Of a stretch of DNA of 64,000 nucleotides, positions 1 to 11,900 are shown one piece after another (the first letter of the stretch is position 1; each line of letters opens with the position of its first letter). Source of the DNA: Mixophyes australis (Eukaryota; Chordata; Amphibia; Anura; Limnodynastidae); assembly GCA_036250195.1 (NCBI GenBank), contig JAVHZZ010000010.1, forward strand, positions 79,467,257 to 79,531,256. Direction: 5' to 3'. Both the position numbers and the translations under genes were made by a program. The notes beneath the pieces were generated by a model that did no database searches, was not told the origin of the DNA, and saw only the letters and a list, made by a program, of their open reading frames with translations.

Positions 1-3000
1 GGTAGAGGGTGTAGTTGTTGCAGTTCTGGATGTTTGGAAAGTCGTCACTTTTATGGTAGAGGGAGTAGTTGTTGCTATTCTGGTTGTTATGGGAGTTGTA
101 CCTTTTGTGGTAGAGGGTTTAGTTGTTGCTGTTCTGGATGTGTGGTGTGTCGTCACTTTTGTGATAGAAGGAGTAGTTGATGCTGTTCTGGTTGTTATGG
201 GAGTTGTAACTTTTGTTGTAGAGGTTGTAGTTGTTGCTGTTCTGGATGTGTGGAGAGTTGTCACTTTTGTGGTAGAGGGAGTAGTTGATGCTATTCTGGT
301 TGTTATGCGAGTTGTACCTTTTGTGGTAGAGGGTGTAGTTGTTGCTGTTCTGGATGTGTGGGGAGTCGTCACTTTTGTGGTAGAGGGAGTAGTTGATACT
401 GTTCTGGTTGTTATGGGAGTTGTTTCTTTTGTGGTAGAGGTTGTAGTTGTTGCTGTTCTGGATGTGTGGAGAGTTGTCACTTTTGTGGTAGAGGGAGTAG
501 TTGATGCTATTCTGGTTGTTATGCGAGTTGTACCTTTTGTGGTAATGGGTGTAGTTGTTGCTGTTCTGGATGTGTGGGGAGTCGTCACTTTTGTTGTAGA
601 GGGAGTAGTTGTTGCTATTCTGGTTGTTATGGGAGTTGTACCTTTTGTGGTAAACTGAGTAGTTATGGCTGTTGTTGCTGTGTGGGGAGTTGTAATTTTT
701 GTTGTGGTAGTGTGAGTAGTTGCTGCTGAGGCAGTGGAAGAAATAGTTGTGGAAGTATGAAGTGTAGATGTTGATGAGTGGAGTTCGTGTAATTTAGGAG
801 TAGTTGTAACTTTTGTGGTAGAGCGAGTTGTTGATGTTGTTCTGGTTGTGTGGGCAGTTGTCACATTTGTGGTAGAGGGAGAAGTTGATGCTATTCTGGT
901 TGTTATGGGAGTTGTACCTTTTGTGGTAGAGGGTGTAGTTGTTGCTGTTCTGGATGTGTGGAGAGTCGTCACTTTTGTGGTAGAGGGAGTAGTTGATACT
1001 GTTCTGGTTGTTATGGGAGTTGTTCCTTTTGTGGTAGAGGTTGTAGTTGTTGCTGTTCTGGATGTTTGGAAAGTCGTTACTTTTGTGGTAGAGGGTGTAG
1101 TTGATAATGTGCTGGATGTGTGGGGAGTTGTAACTTTTGTTGTAGAGGGAGTAGTTGTTGCTATTCTGGTTGTTATGGGAGTTGTAACTTTTGTGGTAGA
1201 GGGTGTAGTTGTTGCAGTTCTGGATGTTTGGAAAGTCGTCACTTTTGTGGTAGAGGGAGTAGTTGATACTGTTCTGGTTGTTATGGGAGTTGTACCTTTT
1301 GTCGTAGAGGGTGCAGTTGTTGCTGTTCTGGATGTTTGGAAAGTCGTTACTTTTGTGGAAGAGGGTGTAGTTGATGCTTTTTTGGTTGTGTGGAGGGTTG
1401 TAACTTTTGTAGTAGAGGGTGTAGTTGATGCTGTTCTGGTTGTGTGGAGAGCTGTCACTTTTGTTGTAGAGGGAGTAGTTGATGCTATTCTGGTTGTTAT
1501 GGGAGTAGTACCTTTTGTGGTAGAGGGTGTAGTTGTTGCTTTTCTGGTTGTTATGGGAGTTGTACCTTTTGTTGTAGAGGTTGTAGTTGTTGCTGTTCTG
1601 GATGTGTGGAGAGTTGTCACTTTTGTGGTAGAGGGAGTAGTTGATGCTAATCTGGTTGTTATGCGAGTTGTACCTTTTGTGGTAGAGGGTGTAGTTGTTG
1701 CTGTTCTGGATGTTTGGAAAGTCGTCACTTTTGTGGAAGAGGGTGTAGTTGATTCTGTTTTGGTTGTGTGGAGAGTTGTAACTTTTGTAGTAGAGGGTGT
1801 AGTTGATGCTGTTCTGGTTGTGTGGAGAGTTGTCACTTTTGTGGTAGAGGGAGTAGTTGATGCTATTCTGGTTGTTATGGGAGTAGTACCTTTTGTGGTA
1901 GAGGGTGTAGTTGTTGCTTTTCTGGTTGTTATGGGAGTTGTACCTTTTGTTGTAGAGGTTGTAGTTGTTGCTGTTCTGGATGTGTGGAGAGTTGTCACTT
2001 TTGTGGTAGAGGGAGTAGTTGATGCTATTCTGGTTGTTATGGGAGTAGTACCTTTTGTGGTAGAGGGTGTAGTTGTTGCTTTTCTGGTTGTTATGGGAGT
2101 TGTACCTTTTGTTGTAGAGGTTGTAGTTGTTGCTGTTCTGGATGTGTGGAGAGTTCTCACTTTTGTGGTAGAGGGAGTAGTTGATGCTATTCTGGTTGTT
2201 ATGCGAGTTGTACCTTTTGTGGTAGAGGGTGTAGTTGTTGCTGTTCTTGATGTGTGGGGAGTCGTCACTTTTGTGGTAGAGGGAGTAGTTGATGCTGTGA
2301 TGGATGTGTGGGGAGTTGTAACTTTGGTTGTAGAGGGAGTAGTTGTTGCTATTCTGGTTGTTATGGGAGTTGTACCTTTTGTGGTAAACTGAGTAGTTAT
2401 GGCTGTTGTTGCTGTGTGGGGAGTTGTAATTTTTGTTGTGGTAGTGTGAGTAGTTGCTGCTGAGGCAGTGGAAGAAATAGTTGTGGAAGTATGAAGTGTA
2501 GATGTTGATGAGTGGAGTTCGTGTAATTTAGGAGTAGTTGTAACTTTTGTGGTAGAGTGAGTTGTTGATGTTGTTCTGGTTGTGTGGGCAGTTGTCACAT
2601 TTGTGGTAGAGGGAGAAGTTGATGCTATTCTGGTTGTTATGGGAGTTGTACCTTTTGTGGTAGAGGGTGTAGTTGTTGCTGTTCTGGATGTGTGGAGAGT
2701 CGTCACTTTTGTGGTAGAGGGAGTAGTTGATACTGTTCTGGTTGTTATGGGAGTTGTTCCTTTTGTGGTAGAGGTTGTAGTTGTTGCTGTTCTAGATGTT
2801 TGGAAAGTCGTTACTTTTGTGGTAGAGGGTGTAGTTGATGCTGTGCTGGATGTGTGGGGAGTTGTAATTTTTGTTTTAGAGGGAGTAGTTGTTGCTATTC
2901 TGGTTATTATGGGAGTTGTAACTTTTGTGGTAGAGGGTGTAGTTGTTGCAGTTCTGGATGTTTGGAAAGTCGTCACTTTTGTGGTAGAGGGAGTAGTTGA

Positions 3001-6000
3001 TACTGTTCTGGTTGTTATAGGAGTTGTACCTTTTGTGGTAGAGGGTGCAGTTGTTGCTGTTCTGGATGTTTGGAAAGTCGTTACTTTTGTGGTGGAGGGT
3101 GTAGTTGATGCTTTTTTGGTTGTGTGGAGGGTTGTAACTTTTGTAGAAGAGGGAGTAGTTGTTGATATTCTGGTTGTTATGGGAGTTGTACCTTTTGTGG
3201 TAGAGGGTGTAGTTGTTGCTGTTCTGGATGTTTGGAAAGTCGTCACTTTTGTGGAAGAGGGTGTAGTTGATTCTGTTTTGGTTGTGTGGAGAGTTGTAAC
3301 TTTTGTAGTAGAGGGTGTAGTTGATGCTGTTCTGGTTGTGTGGAGAGTTGTCACTTTTGTGGTAGAGGGAGTAGTTGATGCTTTTCTGGTTGTTATGGGA
3401 ATTGTACTTTTTGTTGTAGAGGGAGTAGTTGTTGCTGTTCTGGATGTTTGAAAAGTCATTACTTTTGTTGTAGAGGCTGTAGTTGATGCTGTTCTGGTTG
3501 TGTGGGAAGTTGTAACTTTTGTTGTAGAGGGAGTAGTTGTTGCTATTCTGGTTGTTATGGGAGTTGTACCTTTTGTGGTTGAGGGTGTAGTTGTTGCAGT
3601 TCTTGATGTTTGGAAAGTCGTCACTTTTATGGTAGAGGGAGTAGTTGATACTGTTCTGGTTGTTATGGGAGTTGTAACTTTTGTGGTAGAGGGGGTAGTT
3701 GTTGCTATTCTGGTTGTTATGCGAGTTGTACCTTTTGTGGTAGAGGGTTCAGTTGTTGCTGTTCTGGATGTGTGGTGTGTCGTCACTTTTGTGGTAGAAG
3801 GAGTAGTTGATGCTGTTTTGGTTGTTATGGAAGTTGTACCTTTTGTTGTAGAGGTTGTAGTTGTTGCTGTTCTGGATGTGTGGAGAGTTGTCACTTTTGT
3901 GGTAGAGGGAGTAGTTGATGCTATTCTGGTTGTTATGCGAGTTGTACCTTTTGTGGTAATGGGTGTAGTTGTTGCTGTTCTGGATGTGTGGGGAGTCGTC
4001 ACTTTTGTTGTAGAGGGAGTAGTTGTTGCTATTCTGGTTGTTATGGGAGTTGTACCTTTTGTGGTAAACTGAGTAGTTATGGCTGTTGTTGCTGTGTGGG
4101 GAGTTGTAAATTTTGTTGTGGTAGTGTGAGTAGTTGCTGCTGAGGCAGTGGAAGAAATAGTTGTGGAAGTATGAAGTGTAGATGTTGATGAGTGGAGTTC
4201 GTGTAATTTAGGAGTAGTTGTAACTTTTGTGGTAGAGTGAGTTGTTGATGTTGTTCTGGTTGTGTGGGCAGTTGTCACATTTGTGGTAGAGGGAGAAGTT
4301 GATGCTATTCTGGTTGTAATGGGAGTTGTACCTTTTGTGGTAGAGGGTGTAGTTGTTGCTGTTCTGGATGTGTGGAGAGTCGTCACTTTTGTGGTAGAGG
4401 GAGTAGTTGATACTGTTCTGGTTGTGTGGAGGGTTGTAACTTTTGTAGTAGAGGGTGTAGTTGATGCTGTTCTGGTTGTGTGGAGAGCTGTCACTTTTGT
4501 GGTAGAGGGAGTAGTTGATTCTATTCTGGTTGTTATGGGAGTAGTACCTTTTGTGGTAGAGGGTGTAGTTGTTGCTTTTCTGGTTGTTATGGGAGTTGTA
4601 CCTTTTGTTGTAGAGGTTGTAGTTGTTGCTGTTCTGGATGTGTGGAGAGTTGTCACTTTTGTGGTAGAGGGAGTAGTTGATGCTATTCTGGTTGTTATGC
4701 GAGTTGTACCTTTTGTGGTAGAGGGTGTAGTTGTTGCTGTTCTGGATGTTTGGAAAGTCGTCACTTTTGTGGAAGAGGGTGTAGTTGATTCTGTTTTGGT
4801 TGTGTGGAGAGTTGTAACTTTTGTAGTAGAGGGTGTAGTTGATGCTGTTCTGGTTGTGTGGAGAGTTGTCACTTTTGTGGTAGAGGGAGTAGTTGATGCT
4901 ATTCTGGTTGTTATGGGAGTAGTACCTTTTGTGGTAGAGGGTGTAGTTGTTGCTTTTCTGGTTGTTATGGGAGTTGTACCTTTTGTTGTAGAGGTTGTAG
5001 TTGTTGCTGTTCTGGATGTGTGGAGAGTTGTCACTTTTGTGGTAGAGGGAGTAGTTGATGCTATTCTGGTTGTTATGGGAGTAGTACCTTTTGTGGTAGA
5101 GGGTGTAGTTGTTGCTTTTCTGGTTGTTATGCGAGTTGTACCTTTTGTGGTAGAGGGTGTAGTTGTTGCTGTTCTTGATGTGTGGGGAGTCGTCACTTTT
5201 GTGGTAGAGGGAGTAGTTGATGCTGTGATGGATGTGTGGGGAGTTGTAACTTTGGTTGTAGAGGGAGTAGTTGTTGCTATTCTGGTTGTTATGGGAGTTG
5301 TACCTTTTGTGGTAAACTGAGTAGTTATGGCTGTTGTTGCTGTGTGGGGAGTTGTAATTTTTGTTGTGGCAGTGTGAGTAGTTGCTGCTGAGGCAGTGGA
5401 AGAAATAGTTGTGGAAGTATGAAGTGTAGATGTTGATGAGTGGAGTTCGTGTAATTTAGGAGTAGTTGTAACTTTTGTGGTAGAGTGAGTTGTTGATGTT
5501 GTTCTGGTTGTGTGGGCAGTTGTCACATTTGTGGTAGAGGGAGAAGTTGATGCTATTCTGGTTGTTATGGAAGTTGTACCTTTTGTGGTAGAGGGTGTAG
5601 TTGTTGCTGTTCTGGATGTGTGGAGAGTCGTCACTTTTGTGGTAGAGGGAGTAGTTGATACTGTTCTGGTTGTTATGGGAGTTGTTCCTTTTGTGGTAGA
5701 GGTTGTAGTTGTTGCTGTTCTAGATGTTTGGAAAGTCGTTACTTTTGTGGTAGAGGGTGTAGTTGATGCTGTGCTGGATGTGTGGGGAGTTGTAATTTTT
5801 GTTGTAGAGGGAGTAGTTGTTGCTATTCTGGTTGTTATGGGAGTTGTAACTTTTGTGGTAGAGGGTGTAGTTGTTGCAGTTCTGGATGTTTGGAAAGTCG
5901 TCACTTTTGTGGAAGAGGGAGTAGTTGATACTGTTCTGGTTGTTATAGGAGTTGTACCTTTTGTGGTAGAGGGTGCAGTTGTTGCTTTTCTGGATGTTTG

Positions 6001-8565
6001 GAAAGTCGTTACTTTTGTGGTGGAGGGTGTAGTTGATGCTTTTTTGGTTGTTTGGAGGGTTGTAACTTTTGTAGAAGAGGGAGTAGTTGTTGATATTCTG
6101 GTTGTTATGGGAGTTGTACCTTTTGTGGTAGAGGGTGTAGTTGTTGCTGTTCTGGATGTTTGGAAAGTCGTCACTTTTGTGGAAGAGGGTGTAGTTGATT
6201 CTGTTTTGGTTGTGTGGAGAGTTGTAACTTTTGTAATAGAGGGTGTAGTTGATGCTGTTCTGGTTGTGTGGAGAGTTGTCACTTTTGTGGTAGAGGGAGT
6301 AGTTGATGCTATTCTGGTTGTTATGGGAGTAGTACCTTTTGTGGTAGAGGGTGTAGTTGTTGCTTTTCTGGTTGTTATGGGAATTGTACTTTTTGTTGTA
6401 GAGGGAGTAGTTGTTGCTGTTCTGGATGTTTGAAAAGTCGTTACTTTTGTTGTAGAGGCTGTAGTTGATGCTGTTCTGGTTGTGTGGGAAGTTGTAACTT
6501 TTGTTGTAGAGGGAGTAGTTGTTGCTATTCTGGTTGTTATGGGAGTTGTACCTTTTGTGGTTGAGGGTGTAGTTGTTGCAGTTCTTGATGTTTGGAAAGT
6601 CGTCACTTTTATGGTAGAGGGAGTAGTTGATACTGTACTGGTTGTTATGGGAGTTGTACCTTTTGTGGTAGAGGGGGTAGTTGTTGCTATTCTGGTTGTT
6701 ATGCGAGTTGTACCTTTTGTGGTAGAGGGTTCAGTTGTTGCTGTTCTGGATGTGTGGTGTGTCGTCACTTTTGTGGTAGAAGGAGTAGTTGATGCTGTTC
6801 TGGTTGTTATGGAAGTTGTACCTTTTGTTGTAGAGGTTGTAGTTGTTGCTGTTCTGGATGTGTGGAGAGTTGTCACTTTTGTGGTAGAGGGAGTAGTTGA
6901 TGCTATTCTGGTTGTTATGCGAGTTGTACCTTTTGTGGTAGAGGGTGTAGTTGTTGCTGTTCTGGATGTGTGGGGAGTCGTCACTTTTGTGGTAGAGGGA
7001 GTAGTTGATGCTGTGATGGATGTGTGGGGAGTTGTAACTTTTGTTGTAGAGGGAGTAGTTGTTGCTATTCTGGTTGTTATGGGAGTTGTACCTTTTGTGG
7101 TAAACTGAGTAGTTATGGCTGTTGTTGCTGTGTGGGGAGTTGTAATTTTTGTTGTGGTAGTGTGAGTAGTTGCTGCTGAGGCAGTGGAAGAAATAGTTGT
7201 GGAAGTATGAAGTGTAGATGTTGATGAGTGGAGTTCGTGTAATTTAGGAGTAGTTGTAACTTTTGTGGTTGAGTGAGTTGTTGATGTTGTTCTGGTTGTG
7301 TGGGCAGTTGTCACATTTGTGGTAGAGGGAGAAGTTGATGCTATTCTGGTTGTTATAGGAGTTGTACCTTTTGTGGTAGAGGGTGTAGTTGTTGCTGTTC
7401 TGGATGTGTGGAGAGTCGTCACTTTTGTGGTAGAGGGAGTAGTTGATACTGTTCTGGTTGTTATGGGAGTTGTTCCTTTTGTGGTAGAGGTTGTAGTTGT
7501 TGCTGTTCTGGATGTTTGGAAAGTCGTTACTTTTGTGGTGGAGGGTGTAGTTGATGCTTTTTTGGTTGTGTGGAGGGTTGTAACTTTTGTAGAAGAGGGA
7601 GTAGTTGTTGATATTCTGGTTGTTATGGGAGTTGTACCTTTTGTGGTAGAGGGTGTAGTTGTTGCTGTTCTGGATGTTTGGAAAGTCGTCACTTTTGTGG
7701 AAGAGGGTGTAGTTGATTCTGTTTTGGTTGTGTGGAGAGTTGTAACTTTTGTAGTAGAGGGTGTAGTTGATGCTGTTCTGGTTGTGTGGAGAGTTGTCAC
7801 TTTTGTGGTAGAGGGAGTAGTTGATGCTATTCTGGTTGTTATGGGAGTAGTACCTTTTGTGATAGAGGGTTTAGTTGTTGCTTCTCTGGTTGTTATGGGA
7901 ATTGTACTTTTTGTTGTAGAGGGAGTAGTTGTTGCTGTTCTGGTTGTTATGGGAGTTGTACCTTTTGTGGTAAACTGAGTAGTTATGGCTGTTGTTGCTG
8001 TGTGGGGAGTTGTAATTTTTGTTGTGGTAGTGTGAGTAGTTGCTGCTGAGGCAGTGGAAGAAATAGTTGTGGAAGTATGAAGTGTAGATGTTGATGAGTG
8101 GAGTTCGTGTAATTTAGGAGTAGTTGTAACTTTTGTGGTAGAGCGAGTTGTTGATGTTGTTCTGGTTGTTATTGGAGTTGTACCTTTTGTTGTATAGGGT
8201 GTAGTTGTTGGTGTTCTGGATGTGTGGGGAGTCATCACTTTTGTGGTAGAGGGAGTAGCTGATGCTGTTCTGGATGTTATGCGAGTTGTACCTTTTGTTG
8301 TAGAGGGAGTAGTTGTTGCTGTTCTAGGTGTGTGGAGAGTCGTCACTTTTGTGGTAGAGGGAGTAGTTGAAGCTGTGCTGGATGTGTGGGAAGTTGTAAC
8401 TTTTGTGGTAGATGGAGTAGTTATTGCTGTTCTGGATGTGTGGGGAGTCGTCACTTTTGTGGTAGAGGGAGTAGTTGATGCTGTTCCGGATGTTATAGGA
8501 GTTATACCTTTTGTTGTAGAGGGAGTAGTTGTTGCTGTTCTGGTAGTGTGGGGAGATGTAATTTT
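1..8565 (-). repeat. 54-bp coding tandem repeat array (mucin VNTR)
   Basis: The unit is 54 bp (18 codons), with A-type units (HTSRTA end) and B-type units (ITTRIA end) often alternating. Point variants recur at the same places in separate blocks, so whole blocks have been duplicated. The array is cut into blocks by a spacer whose starts lie at 652, 2386, 4066, 5314, 7102 and 7972. The block lengths are 1734, 1680, 1248, 1788 and 870 bp. Each equals 54k + 6 (k = 32, 31, 23, 33, 16), so the frame is always kept. The units nearest 8.2-8.55 kb are the most diverged. Confidence 0.92.
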
Positions 8566-8954
8566 TTTTGTGGTAGTGTGACTAGTTGCTGCTGAGGCAG
8601 TGGAAGAAATCGTTGTGGAAGTATGAAGTGTAGATGTTGATGAGACGCGTTCATGTAATTTAGTAGTACTTGTAACTTTTGTGGTATAGTGAGTTGTTGA
8701 TGCTGTTCTTGTTGTGTGGGGAGTTTTAATTTTTGGGGTAGAGGGAGTAATTGTTGATGTTCTGGTTGTTTGGGGAGTTGAAATTTGTGTTGTGGTATGG
8801 TGAGTTGTTTTTGCTGAGGTGGTTTTAGAGGGAGAAATAGTTGTAGTCGAAAACTCAGGACAAGGTCCTTTTAATATCTCAATACCACATGTTTCATTGC
8901 AAATAGTAGTATAATTGCATCCAAAAGTATCCTGTTGGTGGTAAATAATATTAT
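1..8954 (-). CDS. muc2-like: Mucin giant exon: end of VWC-like module plus Thr-rich PTS repeat domain
   Basis: The minus-strand frame is open from the acceptor (ttttacag, at 8955) to base 1, about 2,984 codons. I walked most of the frame and found no stop. The first 31 residues complete a VWC-like module ([20 protein letters not shown], then [10 protein letters not shown]). After a diverged leader come 18-residue repeats of two main types, [18 protein letters not shown] and [18 protein letters not shown]. Roughly half the residues are Thr; each typical unit also has one Lys and one Arg, and there are no Cys in the repeats. Such PTS regions carry dense O-glycans. The plus strand of the same DNA shows long Val-rich frames, which are shadows. 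Confidence 0.93.
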
Positions 8955-11900
8955 CTGTAAAAATAAAGAAAAACAAAATGAATCAATACATCCAAATAAT
9001 CAATTGTTTTTATTCAACACAGAGGTAAATTGGCAAGTACATTCAACTCTTTATAAATATGGATAATAATAATGCAAATTATAAACCCCTCAGCCAAGAA
9101 AGGAGTAATATGTAGATATAAATAAAAGGAGAAAAGGATAGTGCTGATAGTGTAATGAATTATATCAGTAGAAGGTATAATTTAAAAACACTAGAAAATC
9201 CCATGAAAAGAACTGATTTTAGTTCCCTATATACTACCAAAAACAGATGTGCTTTTTAAAAAGGTTAGTAATCTAAAAATTGAGTCCCATACATTTCAGT
9301 ATTCCTATACTATAACTAGCAATATTACTATAAATTGTCCACCATAGTTTGATAGATATGATAGCTTCCGTTTTATAATTGTAATGTATGCTAACTGATG
9401 GACCTGAAACCACAAACTTTCAACATAACAACTTAACAACTGATAAGGAAAATATTATAAAAAGTCAAATAACTTTTAAGTGATATGCTAAGCGGTGTAA
9501 GAGACTGCTTCTGATTGGTAGAGCCACTAGTAAGTATGCAGGCTCAGTGGTGATTTACTCATTTGGTTTTGGGAACAGCTTGTGAGTGGTCCATCTCCAG
9601 TTTTACCATGAGGTTTAGCCTAAACTTAAGGCGATTTATGAGTTTTCAAACCACCTCAAATCACTCCTTCATACAGTTTCCTATCAGATTATTACAGTGT
9701 TGCTTTGACTAACTGTTAAGAGCCTGTGCTCTGTGCATTTATCTCCATTATCATACATTAGAATTTAATGGTTTTTAATTTTGGTAGATTATATTATTGT
9801 GATCTGTTAACAATTTTTTCAGAGCCCTTTCAGAAATACAGCAAACACTCAGGTTTAGGCTACAATCAGATTTTAGGACATGTGCAGTAAGATCAAAAGG
9901 TTTAATACACTTATCTAAAGCAATATGCACATTATCTGCAGTGGCAAGTACCAAAATTCTACCTTTACAACGTTTTAAGAGCATAAACTCTAAATTTTCT
10001 TTCCAGTGTCAGATGCACATTTACCATAATTTGGGAATGTCTGTCCTTTTTAGCAAATTGATAAGAATAGTGCATATTTAAATAAATGCACACACACACA
10101 TGTGAAATGCCTTTTAGTCATTTAAATAAACGTAGTCTGAATTGATTTTAACTTATAAAATACAATTATAAAACCACATTTTGCTTTTATTAATGCTTCA
10201 CTTCAGAAGTGTATTATTATTTTGAGTTACTTCTTTTTTGTGCTGTATTACTTGTCTAATTATATTATGATGGTGTGTATTTGTTAGATTTCGATTATCT
10301 TGGTTTAATTACACATTACAGTCCCAGAGAGCCATAAATGCACCATAAAAGTTTTATGATCAACTTTATCTTAAGTTTTTATAAAAAGCTTGTACAGTCT
10401 TATTTGGTTTTTTTACAATTTTTACCTCCAGAATAAAATTTAAGCTATTCACCTTCAAAGCACTCATCTAATCTTCACCTTCATACATTTATACCTGCTC
10501 ACCCCCTTCTATCTGCCTCTGACCTACGTCTCCTCCTCCCATTCCCGTATCCAAGTCTTTTACCATGCTGCTTGAATATGGATTTCTGATTTCTTGCCTT
10601 GAACACACAGCATCTTTATTGTGTCCACTTTTGCAATAATGTAATTGGTAAGAAGGAAAATGTCTTTTAGTCAGTCCCCACAAATATTTTAGAGGAGCAC
10701 TTTGGTGACAGGTTAGCAATGAATTTCTCACAGTGCTCTAAAAATTAATGGCTAATTAAAATTAAAAATGTGTGTAATAGATGCATGTATTAAGTAAATT
10801 GCTGTTTTGATTTTCTTATGAACAGGTATAGCTTTAGCATTTGGAGGCCTATTTATTAACAACCCCTCGACAACTAGGGGCCTGATTCATTAAGGATCTT
10901 AAATGAAGAGGATTCTATTTTCAGTCTCCTGGACAAAACCATGTCACATTGCAAGGGGTGCAAATGAGTGTTCTGTTTTGCACATAAGTAAAATAATGAC
11001 TGTTTTTTTCATGTAGCACACACATATCAACTTTCAATTTCAGTGTACAAATAAGCTATCAATTATTTGTGTGCTACATGAAAAAAAAAGGCAGTATTTA
11101 ATTTATGTGCAAAACAGAACACTCATTTGCACCCCTTGCAATGTAACATGTTTTTGTTCAGGAGACTGAAATAAGAATCCTCTTCATTTAAGATCCTTAA
11201 TGAATCAGGCCCTAGATTTTTTTATCACTACAATAGAAAATAATTTATTGTGCAATATATCTTGAATCAGCTTCTGTCGCACAGGAGATCTTTATATGGA
11301 AGCAGGAAGGAAGTCTGACGGATGCCAATGGATTATGCCACAGCTGAGAAGGGACACTAGTGGCATAGAGAGCCCTTTTACCTGCATTGACTGAGTTTAC
11401 ACATGGTCTCACCCATGCATCTAAAATTGGCACAACCAACTTGGTCCATGCCTACTGGTATTACCACAAGTTAATGCTGGCTGTAATAGAAAGGTGTCAG
11501 TACACACAAGGCATCGCAGCTTGCTGTGTTTGGGGATGCATAGCTGCAGATGCTGACCCCTTTCCACTGCCAAAAGAGCCTACAATGGGTACGTGAGCTG
11601 GAATTCATATGGATGTTACTTTGAAAGGTACCACCAACCTAAACATTGTTGCAGACCCTTTCATGGCAACAGTATTCCATGATGGCAGTGTCCTCTTTTT
11701 GAAGAATAATGCATCATGACATACTGAAAAATTGTTCATGAATGGTTTCAGGTACATGATAAAGAGTTCAAGGTGTTGACTTGACCTTTAGATTCCCGAA
11801 ATCTAAATCCGATTAAGCATCTGCAGGAAGTGCAGGAAAAACAAGTCCGAGCCATGGAGGCCCCATCTTGTAACTTAAAGGACTGTATTTTTCCCGCTAG

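Noticed and set aside
1..8565. CRISPR-like or centromeric satellite interpretation of the regular array
   Set aside because: The repeats are direct and coding, there are no unique spacers of constant length, the frame is preserved, and the exon is spliced to mucin domains.
53..8581. Nine Val-rich plus-strand open frames
   Set aside because: They are antisense shadows of the 54-bp repeat. The minus strand has one continuous Thr-rich frame with a splice acceptor and a VWC-like start. The plus frames are repeatedly cut at each spacer.
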